Notes: generated by a model not told the origin, from the sequence alone. Positions 24,975-36,639 are shown, numbered from the stretch's first letter. The stretch is 64,000 nt of DNA from Hymenopus coronatus (GCA_030762935.1 CM060893.1:10708001-10772000); one strand, 5' to 3'. Numbers and translations: made by a program.

Positions 24975-25235
24975 GGTTTTGGAGTTGGGAAAGTATAGGG
25001 AACCAGGTGTGGTTTAATTTGAGTCCTTCATCTTTGCTAAAGTTGTTTATATTTTATAAATTTCTATGGCCTCTCTGTATAAACAGGGGTAATAATCTTT
25101 AATTGTATTGCATTCGATGGTCGTCCAAGGATAAAACATGTGCCATGGCTGATTTTTCTGTCTGTCCGAGGCGGCAGTTTCTTTTATGTTTATTGATATG
25201 CGTGCTGATGCTTCGGCACCAAAAAGCAAATCCAA
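24975..25235 (-). pseudogene. Penelope-like element C-terminal fragment
   Basis: The minus strand gives TIECNTIKDYYPCLYREA then IEIYK, and after a frame break NFSKDEGLKLNHTWFPLL. This matches the tail that follows the GIY-YIG domain in Penelope-like proteins (REAIEIxKHxNNFNRDEGxxLxxxWxPLL). No reverse transcriptase part was seen next to it. Confidence 0.6.
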
Positions 25236-25264
25236 TAAATTACATATTACATTGCCCAAATACA

Positions 25265-25870
25265 AGTAAACATGTACAGGAAATATGTCATATGACAACA
25301 CAAGTAACTTGTATTTCTGTATCTCATCAGAATCAAATAAATTACATTGTTCATATAGCAGTAAACAAGAGTGAGGAGCAAGAAATACTGTCAAATGACA
25401 ACACAGGTAACTTGAATTTCTGTAACTGGATCAGAACCAAATAAATTACATTGTTCATATAGCAGTAAACAAGAGTGAGGAGCAAGAAATACTGTCAAAT
25501 GACAACACAGGTAACTTGAATTTCTGTAACTGGATCAGAACCAAATAAATTACATTGTTCATATAGCAGTAAACAAGAGTGAGGAGCAAGAAATACTGTC
25601 AAATGACAACACAGGTAACTTGAATTTCTGTAACTGGATCAGAATCCAATAATTTATATTGTTCATACAGCAGTAAAAATGAGTGACGTACAGGAAATAC
25701 TGTCAAATGACAACACTGTAACTTGAATTTCTGTAACTGGATCAGAACCAAATAAATTACATTGTTCATATAGCAGTAAACAAGAGTCAAGAACAAGAAA
25801 TACTGTCATATGGCAACACAAGTAACTTGAATTTCCAAAACTGTAATAACTGTTCACATAGCAGTAAACA
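25265..25870. repeat. 104-bp minisatellite, ~6 units
   Basis: Units containing atgacaacac, aggtaacttgaatttctgta, ggatcagaaccaaataaatt and catatagcagtaaacaagag recur with a period of 103-104 bp (phase marker at 25292, 25395, 25499, 25603, 25707 and 25810). The central units are nearly identical and the outer ones more diverged. One unit of the same sequence, inverted, exists near 52.08-52.17 kb. The array is therefore an expansion of an ancestral single-copy segment at the outer edge of the inverted duplication. Confidence 0.9.
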
Positions 25871-26733
25871 TGAGGGAGGCAGACATGTATGTTGCACCAT
25901 GTGAAATATTACCTATCTGCAACAAAGCACCGTAAGATATGAATGTATTTCTATTAAAATTACCCACGTATCTCTAGATAAATTGCTGGAGCATTTGTTA
26001 AATAATTCTACAAAACGTTCCTGTTGCTTCCAGGAACACACTGCAAACAAAATACTACCTAGCACTATTAATCATAACCTGGTTAATCTCCAAAAAGTGA
26101 ACAAGAAGTAAGTAGCTAAAGATGATCTCAAATTGCCTCCAAAATATTTAGTTAAAGTTTATAGGTGGCTGATTTGTTTAGATTATACATACCAGGTACA
26201 ACACCGAGGTAAAAAATGATTTAGAAATTGTAGGCGGTATACTTTTCTACTTGCATACCTTGAAATTTTAGCACCAGTGGTAATATTAAATCCAAGCTAA
26301 ATGTTTGCTGCTGCCCTGAGCTCGGTGCAGACCATAATATATTCAACATTAACACAAAACATTCCATGCAGAAGAACACTGAATTTTTAAGGCAAAACAA
26401 TAGAAATTATAAAAGAAACACATCCAATTTTTTCCTTAAACATGAAATTATAAACTGTAAAACTCAACGTAATTCTCATTAGATATCATATGTGAATAGT
26501 TGTATGTTTATCACCTAATAATTAAAATCAAAGTTTTAAAGCATACAAAAGATGACTTTTAAAATAATGTTGCAGTTGAAGGACTGTCGCATTGATGACT
26601 CAAATTTTGCCCGTTGTAAGGCCCCATAAACTTTTATACTGGAATCTAATTATCTCTTTTCAAACCTGACAATTCAGTAAAGCTCTTATCGCAAATTTTA
26701 CACTGCATTGTTTTCTTACCCTTAGGACTCAAA

Positions 26734-26883
26734 TTATGTGTTTTCAAAAGTGACAGACAACCGAGTAAAGTTTTTATCACAAGTTTTACATTGGTGTGGT
26801 CTCTTACCCTCATGAATCAAATTAATTGTTTTCGAATTGGACAAATGATTAAAGTTCTGATCACAAGTTTTACATTGGCGTGG
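26734..26883 (-). pseudogene. Decayed finger remnants after the gene A stop
   Basis: After the in-frame TAA at 26884-26886 the same frame continues with two finger-like units, PRQCKTCDQNFNHLSNSK and CKTCDKNFTRLSVTFENT, then a stop at 26734. The first lacks the first zinc-binding His and the second lacks both. The FTxLSVTFENT end also occurs at the end of copy D (63.8 kb), so it is the ancestral C-terminus. Confidence 0.7.
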
Positions 26884-28144
26884 TTACTTACCCTCATGAA
26901 TCAAATTATGCCTTCTCAAATGTGACAAAAGAGTAAACCTCTTATCACAAGTTTTACATTGGTGTAGCTTCTTACCCTCATGAAACAAATTATGTGTTTT
27001 CAAATTAGACAAACAAGTAAAGCTCTTATCACAAGTTTTACATTGGTAAGGTTTCTTACCCTCATGAATCAAGTTATGTTGTTTCAAATGTGACAATTGT
27101 GTGAAGCTCTTATCACAAGTTTTACATTGGTGTGGTTTCTTACCCTCATGAATCAACTTATGTGTTTTCAAATGTGACAATTGAGTGAAGCTCTTATCAC
27201 AAGTTTTACATTGCTGTGGTTTCTTACCCTCATGAATCAAACTGTGTGTTTTCAAATGTGACGAAGAAGTAAAGCTCTTATCACATGTTTTACAGTGATG
27301 TGGTTTCTTACCCTCATGAATCAAGTTGTGTGTTTTCAAATGTGACAAATAAGTAAAGCGCTTATCACAAGTTTTACATTGATGTGGTTTCTTACCCTCA
27401 TGAATCAAATTATGGGTTTTCAAGTGTGACAAACAAGTAAAGCTTTTATCACATGTTTTACATTGGTATGGTCTCTTTCTTTCATGAGTCCAATTATGTT
27501 TTTTCATATCTGACATTTGAGTAAAGCGCTTATCACAAGTTTTACATTGGTATGGTTTCTTACCCTCATGAATCAAATTATGTGTTTTCAAATATGGCAA
27601 AAGAGTAAAACTCTTATCACAAAGTTTACATTGATGTGGTTTCCTGCCCTCATGAATCAAATTATGAGTTTTCAACTGTGACAACCAAATAAAGCTCTTA
27701 TCACAAGTTTTACATTGATGTGGTTTCTTGCCCACATGAATAAAATTATGTGTTTTCAACTGTGACAACCAAATAAAACTTTTATCACAAATTTTGCATT
27801 GATGTGGTTTTTTGCTCTCATGGATCAAATTATGTCTTTTGAAATTTGACAAATCAGTTAAGTTCCTGTAACAAATTTGGCACTTATATGATCTTTTGTC
27901 CTTAGGATTCAAATTCTTCAGTTTTGAGTATGAAGCCCTAATGCATATTTCCCCATCACTACTTTTGCCAGGTGTCTCTGAGTGAAAATGTTCTTCAACA
28001 GCTGGTATATCTGTGACATCAAGTTCACGACTTGCTCGTTCAGGATGATGCTTTCTGATATAGAAACTTGTGTCTGTTTCTGAGACTTTAACAGAAGAAA
28101 ATAGTGATTTACTGTTATCACCTGATACTGCTTCCTTCCATAAA
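26884..28144 (-). CDS. Gene A terminal exon: 12 C2H2 zinc fingers
   Basis: The acceptor caacatttcag lies just upstream (AG at 28146-28145) and the exon opens in phase 2, completing the codon begun by the 32-nt exon (LWKEAVSGDN...). About 85 linker residues are followed by 12 C2H2 fingers of the form CX2C-X12-HX3H, joined by the non-standard linker EGKKPHQ. Helix residues at -1/3/6 vary between fingers (D/N/R, W/Q/T, L/Y/T, Q/D/K, C/H/T, Y/H/T, S/H/T, Q/H/T, Q/H/Q, C/N/T, L/H/R). The rest is nearly constant. The frame ends HEGK-stop because an AAA codon has become TAA. With the upstream exons the protein is about 584 residues. A nuclear DNA-binding regulator is inferred from the fingers. Confidence 0.85.
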
Positions 28145-28499
28145 CTGAAATGTTGAAGGATTCAGATAATTAAGTACAATAACCACAAAATAGGATCTCT
28201 AATTGCTAATAATAGGACAGTTTTGTTATATGTCATGCATATGACACAGATTTTTTGAAAGTGCATACTTTAAGGATTTTAAAGCATTACTACATATAAC
28301 TGTAACAGATTATTATAACATAAATGATACAATGCTAAGGATTTCTAAGAAAAAAGTTTTGGGCAACACTTTAAATGCCAAGAATTTCTAAGTAAAAGGT
28401 TCTGTGCATCCCTTTAGTTGAAACAACCCCTTACCTTAGAAGCAGGTACCTAACTTATGGGGGAGGGAGTGGTGTTTTTCTACATACCTTTTACTACCA

Positions 28500-28835
28500 T
28501 ACATAGCAGACTATGCTACCTCATCTTCCGTACTCTCCAGACCTGGCCCCTGCAGACTTTCTTATAAGTTCCAAAGTTAAAAACCGTGTTGAAAGGATGA
28601 AGATTTGCAACGATAGACAAGATAAAAAAAGAAATTTGCAGATGACACTTGGCGCAATCCAGAAAGAGGTCTACTAAGACTGTTTCTGGAAGTGGAAACA
28701 GTGTTAAAGAGTGGTGTATCAATTGTGGAGGAGATTATTTTGAAGGAGACCATGCACAATAAGTAATAGGTAAGCGTAGAAACATTTTGTGGACAATGTT
28801 CGGGAACTTTTTGAACAGACTTTGTACATGATTTT
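28500..28835 (+). mobile_element. Mariner 3' fragment
   Basis: The plus strand encodes LPYSPDLAPADF, which carries the last catalytic Asp motif of mariner transposases. Frame-broken TVSGSGNSVKEWCINCGG and DYFEGD follow, the usual C-terminal end. Then comes gggaactttttgaacagac, which resembles a mariner terminal repeat. The 5' two-thirds is missing. It is a different subfamily from the mariner at 33.5-34.8 kb. Confidence 0.75.
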
Positions 28836-29289
28836 GAAAAATAGCTTAGCTTTCCTTTTCAAGGAACCTCAAAACTTTTAACTTTTGGATGGAATGATAT
28901 TATACTTGCTTTAATTGCCATGGATATGTGTAAGGAAGCAAAAATGTGCGCGAATCTTTTGTTTGAATTAGCCGTACAATTTTGTACTAGAAATTTTTAT
29001 CAGTCAGTTTTAAAACAGGGATGAAAGAACCAAAATGTACATACAAAGGACAGCTTTAGATGTAGAGAGATTTCATGGAACATTTGGTACCAGATCTGGA
29101 CAATAAGTTCATACTAATTTGACTTTTCAGCCTTAGTGCATTGCTTCTCACATGAGACAGAGAAGCATAGGTGAATATTGAACTAAACCACATAGTGTCA
29201 GTAACTTTTCTGTATACAACACTATATGTTTGGGTAACTGTATGAAGAACATGTATACTCTATGTGTGAAGTCCTCCAATAATGTGCTT

Positions 29290-29930
29290 GTATTAATTTT
29301 TCTTTTGAGACGCATAAAAGAGAACACAAAACTGATACAACAGAGAGACTAAACACAGTTAGAAAATTCACATATCATCCTACATTTTACCAACATATTC
29401 AAGAAATTTAACATTAGCTTAAGCCCAAAAATTAGTTTTAGTGTCCAAAACCTATTGCGCAAAAATTTAAAGGACTCCATTCCAGAACATACAAAATCAG
29501 GTGTATACAGAATTGATTGTTCAGATTGCAGTAAAATTTACATCGGAAAACAGACTATAAGAACACATGAGATGTGTGAAATACAAACAAATAGAAAAAT
29601 CTGCAATTGCCCATCATTTCTGGTTTACCAATTATGAAATCACACCAAATATAAAACAGATAAAACCAACCAGATATAAAGTAGTAAAAGCAGGCACTAA
29701 CACTACCCTGAACAAAAAAAAAACCAGCCAGATATGTGGCCAAACTTGACACATGGGAAAAGCTAATCATAAAAAACAAATTACATATGTTGTACTTTGA
29801 TTTACTGCCAGGAAATTCACATTTCACAACCACAAGATGCCACCAGACAGTCTACCTACCTCAAAAAAAACAATGAATCAAGCCAGTTGGATAGGTGCTG
29901 ATGATGGACCATTTCCAAAACATGTTCAAG
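29290..29930 (+). pseudogene. Penelope-like element GIY-YIG remnant
   Basis: Plus-strand blocks read HPTFYQHIQ, then KISFSVQNLLRKNLKDS. A GIY-YIG motif follows (SGVYRIDCSDCSKIYIGK), and after a frame break EKSAIAHHFW and EITPNIKQIKPTRYKVVKAG. This is the C-terminal half of a Penelope-like protein. A hammerhead-like ctgatgatggacc...aaaacatgtt motif sits at 29898-29926, at the expected 3' end. Confidence 0.75.
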
Positions 29931-31224
29931 TAAGAAAATACAGTTAAGTGATGTAGTGTTAACAAGTCCAACTCATTATGTTCAAATCACTTTTTGTATT
30001 TTAAACATAATTTAAAAAATCATCATCATCTCCTAAATTCATGATCTTATACCATAATTTCAAAGCTATTTCCATAAGTAATTCTTTTGAGCCATTTCAT
30101 TAGCTGTTGCTATTAGCAACCCCAAAATATCCTATATACTATATGTGCAACTTCCAACAAATTTTCAGGTACCATGTTTCAATATGACATAACATTTGAG
30201 CCTCAACCGCTGAGAAATATACTCTTTCCAACCATTACACCTCAATTTCTGGTATTTTACATAGACATCTTCTAAGAGCCTTCATTGCTAGTTTTTAATA
30301 ATTCCTGCGTTAATTACATCTGTCAAGTTAACAGAGTAATAAAGAAGTTAACAAAGCTTAGGATAGCTGCCTATAGAACGTGACAAATGTTTCTCAAAAA
30401 ACAGCTTTTATGACATCACAACAAACAGCAGCTTAGAGCTAAAAATATTTCACAAATAGTGTGCTTTAGTAAAGCCTGTATTTTACATTTAGTAAACCTA
30501 GGATAGTTAGAAATAAAAAATTAAGCTCAAATGAAGAGGGATTCCAAGGCTACTCATAACCATGAAAATATATTAGGTGTTAAAATGCAAGTGTCAAATA
30601 ATAATATTTAGAAAACAGCAAATAAGTTCAAACTTTCCATGCAAATTTGGGATCAGGATTATCTTCAAACTCTCTTTATCACTGCTAGGAACTGGGAATT
30701 TGAATGAATTTTCATTTTTGGGTTTCACGCACACTCACAATTGCCTGCAGTAGTTAAAGCGGGAGTTAACCAGTGTAAAAACAAAACAAAAGTCCCCTGC
30801 ACACTTTTTAAAAGCTTGCGTAATGTTTCTTTTTAGGGGAACTAAAACTATAAATTTCCAGTGAAGTCCTGATTATCAAATTTTGATTGAATGAAATATT
30901 TTTTTTGACTTGCAATGACTGTCTAGTGGAAGTGTACATGCACAAATCATGTGTTTTATTTAGATATACATTTTTACTACAGTAATATGACGACAAAAAA
31001 CAAAAATGTACAGCTTCAGTTATAGAGATTTCACACAACGTTTTGTATTGTAATCCTTCAAAGATACTAGACAATGATGAGTTAATATTGACATTTTCAG
31101 TTTTTAGTTATTATTTCTTAGAAATGATGCAGACATTTTTCTAAAATGGGTGAGACAAAGACAGAAGCATAGCTAAGCACTGAGAAAAACAACAAACTGT
31201 TTCTGAATATAACAGGGCCAATTT

Positions 31225-31545
31225 TGAGCCATTCCATGATGAACAATATATATCACAAATTACTCTATATAGTCTGTGAAATCCACTCAATTCTCACCCA
31301 ATTGCAAACCATAAGGGACAAAACTTACCATCAAAAGACTTTAGAAAACATTAAAATACTGCCTTGGTATTTAAGTATTTCTTTAATTCAACATAATACA
31401 TCTGTGTACACATTTTGGCAAGCAAAAGCTTAGGGCTTTGAATCTGTTAAAAATATTTGGTATTCTTACTTTCATTTCATAAGAACCATGTGTTGAGATA
31501 GAGAAAGTCATGTGAATGGACCACATCAGTTTTTCTCAACATCTA
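31225..31545 (+). repeat. Dispersed repeat family R, partial copy 5
   Basis: It contains aaaccataagggacaaaact, then taccatcaaaagactttaga. It ends in gagaaagtcatgtgaatgg and accacatcag, the right-hand landmarks of the R family, strongly diverged. Confidence 0.5.
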
Positions 31546-32029
31546 CTTTAAAAACAGCAAAACTAGATAAAACTTTTTTGTTCTATTCATTATGTCATCC
31601 AGTTCAAGTATGATTATAGGCCACCTGCCTCACTTTGTGCATGTAAATATATGTTCTCAACAGCATGGAAAAAAATGTCACAATCTATTTACACATTATT
31701 CAAGATTATTAATATTCAAATATTTTAAGCCTTGCTATAACCAATGTTGATAAAATATAAAATATGAATGGTTTCAATATAAAGGGCTGCTTGAGTGGAA
31801 ACATGTTCTTGTAAACCTGTGTGTTCCATAACTGAGAGTTGCAAAATTTTACACAGTTTGATACTTTTGAGGCAAACACTTCATCTTACACAAACAGACA
31901 TACTGATTTTACACTAACATTTTTCGATGAAACAAATTTTAAAAGTATTTCCATTAAAATTTGAAGCAAAATTTTGACAGGAATATAATATTTGCTGTAA
32001 CTTAATTTACAAATGTAGTAGGGAATGTT

Positions 32030-32115
32030 AAACTCTGGTTTTTCTTTGAATCAACCTTGTAAAGAACTCTGGTTGTATTTGAACCATCCTTGTACAAAGG
32101 TGCAACACCCTTTGG
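32030..32115 (-). repeat. Two units of the 40-bp repeat expanded in arm B
   Basis: The minus-strand motif ggttcaaatacaaccagagt (then tctttacaag) occurs here in about two diverged units. The same motif forms a ~20-unit array at 45.19-46.08 kb in the other arm. Confidence 0.75.
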
Positions 32116-32292
32116 AATAGCTGTGGTATCAATAGAACAAATTTCAATAAGTACTTTCATGGATTGATTATTATATTCCCATTTGTATCAGTTCAAGAAC
32201 ACAACTAAACATACTACAACATAAAAACTAGATTTATATAAGGAAAAATGTAACAGAAGAAACAGAAACATTAGCCAAGGGTCAAATCTTAC

Positions 32293-32324
32293 CTTGAAGA
32301 TTTTATTGCTGGCAAGTCCCCTTC
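32293..32324 (-). CDS. Gene A 32-nt micro-exon
   Basis: A 32-nt exon (EGDLPAIKSS plus two bases) between acceptor tctgttacag (AG at 32326-32325) and donor gtaaga (from 32292). It enters in phase 0 and leaves in phase 2. An exon of identical length and near-identical sequence lies at 44955-44986 in gene B. That conservation in inverted duplicates, inside otherwise diverged introns, is the main support for its being real. Confidence 0.75.
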
Positions 32325-32554
32325 CTGTAACAGAATAATTCATATAATTGTTTACACAGTGTTAGTTAAATAACATGGTTATTTGTTAAAATTTTAGGTT
32401 TCATTTATTAATAAATTTGTATATGTTATTATGGAAAGTGAGGAAACAAAACATTTGAATCTTCATCATGTGGTGGGGTGTAATGATGGAGAAAGCATTA
32501 TTTATATAAATAAACTATGTGGTATGTGGAACTCACAACTGGCAAAAAGAAGTT

Positions 32555-32880
32555 TAGTGATTCAGAATATTTCAGTCAGTTATTCAAGTATTTATTTTTA
32601 AATTGACTGTGTGATGTATAGAATACAGAGCTGGCATAAAGAATGTTTACTAATTCAGAATATTTCAGTAATTTCTTCAATAATTTAATTCTAAATAAAC
32701 TGTTTGGTGTAAAGAACACAGAACTGCACTAAGAATGTTTAGTAATTTAGAATATTTCAGTCAGTTATTCAGGTATTTAATGCTAAATAAACTGTTCAGT
32801 GTTCAGAACACAGAACTGGCATAAAGAATATTTAGTAATTCACAATATATGTCAATTATTCATGTAACTAAGAAAATTAG
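32555..32880. repeat. Tandem repeat ~100 bp x 3 in intron 1 (arm A)
   Basis: Units carry agaatatttcagtcagttatt, a tatttaa...aaataaactgt block and agaacacagaactggcataa. The inverted counterpart lies at 44.59-44.80 kb, so the repeat predates the inverted duplication. Confidence 0.75.
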
Positions 32881-32938
32881 GACAGAAACAATTGAGACAG
32901 CAACAGAAAGCACAAGAACAAACTGGGATCTATTACAG

Positions 32939-33245
32939 TCGCCCTCCGTTGTGTAATGTTTACCATGCTAACTTCATATACCCAAGGTCGCGGGTTCAAA
33001 CCTGGTGGAGGACGATGGATTTTTTCGGGCATAAAAATCCTTAGCATGGCTTCCTTCGGAAGGGAAGTAAAAGCCGTGGGTCCCGTGTCGTAGATTTACG
33101 GCACGTAAAAGAACCTCAAGCCTGTTAAGAGAGGTCTCTGAGCAAAATTAAGCGATCTTTCATGCCCAATATAGAATGGGACGCTGAGAACCAAAGCAGT
33201 TAAAGAGCGTCCATAAATAACACGCCATTTACATTTCTTTTTTTT
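32939..33245 (+). repeat. tRNA-derived SINE (family 1) with target duplication
   Basis: The head is tRNA-like (ttgtgtaatgtttaccatgc; B box ggtcgcgggttcaaacc). The body contains ggcttccttcggaagggaag and atttacggcacgtaaaa, then ttcatgcccaatatagaatg, and ends in a T-rich tract. It is flanked by gggatctattacag (32925-32938) and gggatctactacag (33246-33259), a 14-bp target duplication. The empty site survives in arm B near 44491-44505. Confidence 0.9.
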
Positions 33246-33495
33246 GGGATCTACTACAGCAATAACCTGGTTGCTCAGATGGATAAGATATTGGACTCAA
33301 GATTAACTGGGGAGACAGGAAATGTAGATTGTGCATAATCCATTTACTATCATTTAACAGAGATTTTAACTCAAATTCATAATAATACACCTGCAAACAA
33401 AAACTTAAATTGTTTCCCCGATTTAAAAAAACGATCTGTATATTGCATTTCCAGAATCAGACAATGTGATGAACAAAACTTCCCACAAGTGTCAT

Positions 33496-34756
33496 ACAAG
33501 GATCGACTGGTAAGTCCAAGGCCTCTCAAAGAAAACCAGTCTTTAAAAAAGAAAATGTTTTTTGCTTCGTTCCTCAACATAATCTCCAGAAAGGCTAATA
33601 CATTTGCCATCAGTGTTCTAATTTAATTAAACCATCTTTGTAGTGCAATTTATAAAGGTCCTCAAAATAGCTGTTTATCGTATCAACCTCCCTGTTGCTG
33701 TGAAATCTTCGCCCTCCAAGAAATTTTTTGAGGTTTGGGAACAGGTGGTAGTCACTGGGTGCTAGATCTGGCAAATAGGGTAGATGTTTAAGCAATTCCA
33801 ACTTTAATTTGCATATTTTTTCCCACTGCAATGACTGAATGATGGGCCGGAGCATTGATGTGATGAAACAAATTTTTTTTTGCCAAATGAGGACTTTTTC
33901 TGTTCATCTCACTACCCAAACATTGCAGTAAGCTTGCATAGTAGTCACCAGTGATACTTTTACCCTTTTCCAAGTAATCAATAAAAATAATTCCCTGTGC
34001 ATCCCAGAAAACACTCGCCATAACCTTGTTAGCTGACAAAATTGACTTTGGCTTTTTTTGGAGTTGTTTTACCTGTGATTTACTTCTTGGAGTGTAGTGA
34101 TGTATCCAGGTTTCATCCATGGTAATAAGCCTTCTCAAAAATTCACTGGGATTTTTATAGTAGAGCTCCACATTCTTAACAAAAACAGTTTTACTTTGCA
34201 ACTTTTGATCAGGTGTCAACAAAGGCGGCACCCATTTGCACAAACCTTGTAAAACCCCAAAACATTACTTAAAATATTACCTGTATGTTCTTTGGATATG
34301 TTTATAGCCTCTGCTATTAAAAAAACTTTAGTCTGTGGTCTTCCAGTACTAAATGATGAATTTTTTCAATGACCTCTGGAGTTGTCACTTCTACAGGGCA
34401 TCCAGAGCCACGCTCATCACTTGTGCTCGTACATCCCATTTTAAACCTGTGCAACCCAACTTTTAATCATTGAATATGAAGGGGCAGAGTCTTTGAATAT
34501 GATGTCCGCTTTATCCTTGATTTCTTTAGGCATTAAGCCTTTCAAATGGAAGTATTTAATCACTGCTCATTTTTCCAAATCCTGCATTTTTGTGAAAACT
34601 CTAAAGCTGTCTTGTTTAAAATGCTGTCATTCGAAAACTAAACAAGCCTGTAACTAAGAATACAATCTAGTCTAGAGTTAAACTATATGATGCTACCATC
34701 TAACTGGCCTAGTGGCACAATATCTGAGAGGCCTGGGATTTATCAACCGACCTTAG
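33496..34756 (-). mobile_element. Mariner element with both TIRs and TA flanks
   Basis: The left end caaggatcgactggtaagtc and right end (inverted) ctaaggtcggttgataaatc are imperfect terminal repeats about 30 bp long. They resemble the ttaggttggctgataagtcc end of irritans-type mariners. Each end is flanked by TA (33494-33495 and 34757-34758). Its 1261-bp length fits mariner. Arm B keeps the uninterrupted site (gaaaactatatgatact, about 44236-44252). Confidence 0.9.
33610..34600 (-). pseudogene. Mariner transposase (D,D34D), broken
   Basis: The minus strand starts MQDLEK-stop and then AVIKYFHLKGLMPKEIKDKA, the helix-turn-helix N-terminus. After a frame break comes WVPPLLTPDQK. The catalytic blocks are MDETWIHHYTPRSK (first Asp), ASVFWDAQGIIFIDYLEKG (second Asp) and LPYLPDLAPSDYHLFPNL (third Asp). 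All three catalytic aspartates are visible. Stops and shifts near 33.84, 34.25 and 34.4-34.58 kb make it non-functional. Its activity would be TA-targeted cut-and-paste transposition. Confidence 0.85.
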
Positions 34757-34922
34757 TATAATTTTCAATAATTAATAACCACTATCACTTTCACCCTTTA
34801 AGTACTACATTTGACAAACACGAGTTATCTCTTATCCTTTTTATTATTACACATATTTTAAATATTTTGTTGAGTGTATAATACTCTAAAATTCTAATTT
34901 AGTAGATATCTACAAAACTTAC

Positions 34923-35415
34923 CTTAATGTCATCATAAACAGATGAAGCTTCTGTCTCCAGCCACCAAGGTTCTTCTTTTATTTCTATTTTGTTATCCAT
35001 TTCTAGATCACTATTGCATTCCTTAAACTTCATTACAGGATCCTCTGGAAAAAATTCTCTCTTAGTCAGTGAATCAAAGTCTGAAACAAGAGTCTGTTTC
35101 TCAGTTTCTTTCTTTGTATGTATCTCAGAGTTGTCGTTGGATGTTATAGTTTCAAACTTAGTCTGCTTTACAAAACATTTGGTAAAACACTCTGTCTCTT
35201 TCTGTGAACAAAATTCTGGAAAAGGAGTCTCAGATTTAATTTCTGTTTTGATTGCCATGTCACAATGTTCATCCAGAAGCACAGCATCTCTGTTTGTCTT
35301 CATTGTATCAATCTTGGTAAAGATCTCTGTCTCTTTCTGTGAGGCTATATCGGCTGAGAGAGGATCCTCTTCTTTGATATCCATTTTACAACTCTTCTTA
35401 ATTTCAGTAACAAAT
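34923..35415 (-). CDS. Gene A N-terminal exon, acidic with SUMO-type motifs
   Basis: The acceptor (tctccacag, AG at 35417-35416) is followed by 31 nt of leader and ATG at 35384. The start MDIKEEDPLSA has no upstream in-frame alternative in the exon. The 154 residues are acidic and disordered-looking, with a duplicated SQKETExFTK motif. Four psi-K-x-E sumoylation consensus sites are present (IKEE, IKTE, IKSE, IKEE). The exon ends IKEEPWWLETEASSVYDDIK at gtaagt in phase 0. Its layout is identical to gene B exon 43583-44076. In zinc-finger factors, such acidic sumoylated N-termini usually tune transcriptional output. No KRAB, ZAD, BTB or SCAN domain is visible. Confidence 0.85.
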
Positions 35416-36059
35416 CTGTGGAGAATGAAACATATATATACACACTATAAAATATCTAAAATTTTAACCATCAGTCATTGTTCAAACAAATCTCCACTGA
35501 TCTCTCACAAATACACACACTTCTTATTAACTTGAATCAAAGTCACATCCAGGACTTGAACCATACATTTCTGTTTGTTTTTACTAATACTATTACAAGT
35601 ACAGATAAATGTACAAGCAATAAGCCTACTAATGGCATGGTTAACCTAGAAAGCAATCTCGAATATTAGATAACCATCAAAGGGAACTTGCAATGTTGGC
35701 AACCACTACAGTTTTATCTTTTGTTATTTATTCTTCCACATTAGCAAAGCAGAACAAATAAGCTGAAACATTAAAACTCACAATATTCGATTATGGGGTC
35801 TGATATTTAACATAAACTTAAGGAGAGAGAAAAGTATGGATTTGTGGTGCCTACGCCACAAGATTATTTGCATCCTATAAAAGCCTAACAAGGAAAGCTT
35901 TCAGCTAAAAGGTCTTGCTATAAAACGATATAACATTAAAACATACTATAATACCTCTTATACAAAACAACCATTAGTCTCAAACTACAACACTAAAAGA
36001 CACAAGGTGGTTAAAAATAATAAATAAAACTAGATATACCGGGACTTAGGTACACAACT
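35416..36059. other. Upstream region of gene A exon 1, no gene recognised
   Basis: It is collinear, inverted, with about 42.9-43.58 kb of arm B (for example cttttagtgttgtagtttga on the minus strand near 35.98 kb). No coding exon was seen. Confidence 0.5.
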
Positions 36060-36600
36060 AAAGTTAAAAATGTAATTCGGTCAATCATGGGGTATTGTCG
36101 AATAAAAGATAAAATGAGTTCTCCAGCAGCTAAGTTGTCTGTATGCATGTCTAAAGGACAGACACACTGGAGTTAAAAGCTGGCACTCGATTAAAATGTG
36201 TCTTGCTGCAACAACAAACTGGAGCTGCACCTCAATGCAGTATATGAGAGTGTCTGATATGCAAATCACATAAAAGAACCTCTTCTAGGATTTGCAGGGT
36301 GATTAAATTACCTGCAGTATATTATCATAAGAACAAAACCATTTAGCAGGCCAACACAAAACAATGATTCCTAGTAACATCACCTTGATATCATCCACAA
36401 GAATTGAAACATAAAAAAGCCTGGGAGATAAAATGCTTCTCTTGACAGCAGAATCATCATTCCCCAGTTTTCCAATGTGACCAGGTAACCATAGAAATAA
36501 TACAATGACAATTACAGAATGGGAAGAAGGAAATCCTTGTTTTCCCTGTACAATAGGGTGGGAAGTGTAGGGCACACAAAGGTGTTTGAGAATAGGAGCA
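36060..36600 (-). pseudogene. LINE 3' fragment (RNase H tail), arm A
   Basis: The minus strand reads VIVLFLWLPGHIGKLGNDDS, the WVPGHxGIxGN motif of LINE RNase H. Further on it reads VAARHILIECQLLTPVCLSF (family: LTVRHILVECPxY). The last part is inverted-homologous to 42.2-42.4 kb, so it was present before the inverted duplication. Confidence 0.7.
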
Positions 36601-36639
36601 TATGGAAGACAGAATTATCACATGTCACCCCATACCTAA

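Larger units (their letters stand above)
28145..32292 (-). other. Intron 2 of gene A
   Basis: It lies between the 32-nt exon and the zinc-finger exon, a phase-2 intron with GT at 32292-32291 and AG at 28146-28145. It holds a mariner 3' fragment, a PLE remnant, a partial R repeat, a SINE-tail-like stretch near 30.74 kb (gttaaagcgggagttaa) and two 40-bp minisatellite units. Confidence 0.65.
32325..34922 (-). other. Intron 1 of gene A
   Basis: A phase-0 intron from gtaagt (34922) to AG at 32325. In arm B the equivalent intron is only 878 bp. The extra length here is mainly a SINE (307 bp) and a mariner (1261 bp). Confidence 0.65.

Noticed and set aside
25047..25444. Open frames of ~113 codons on both strands across the 104-bp repeat
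   Set aside because: They arise because the minisatellite unit happens to lack stops in some frames. The left part is better explained by a PLE remnant.
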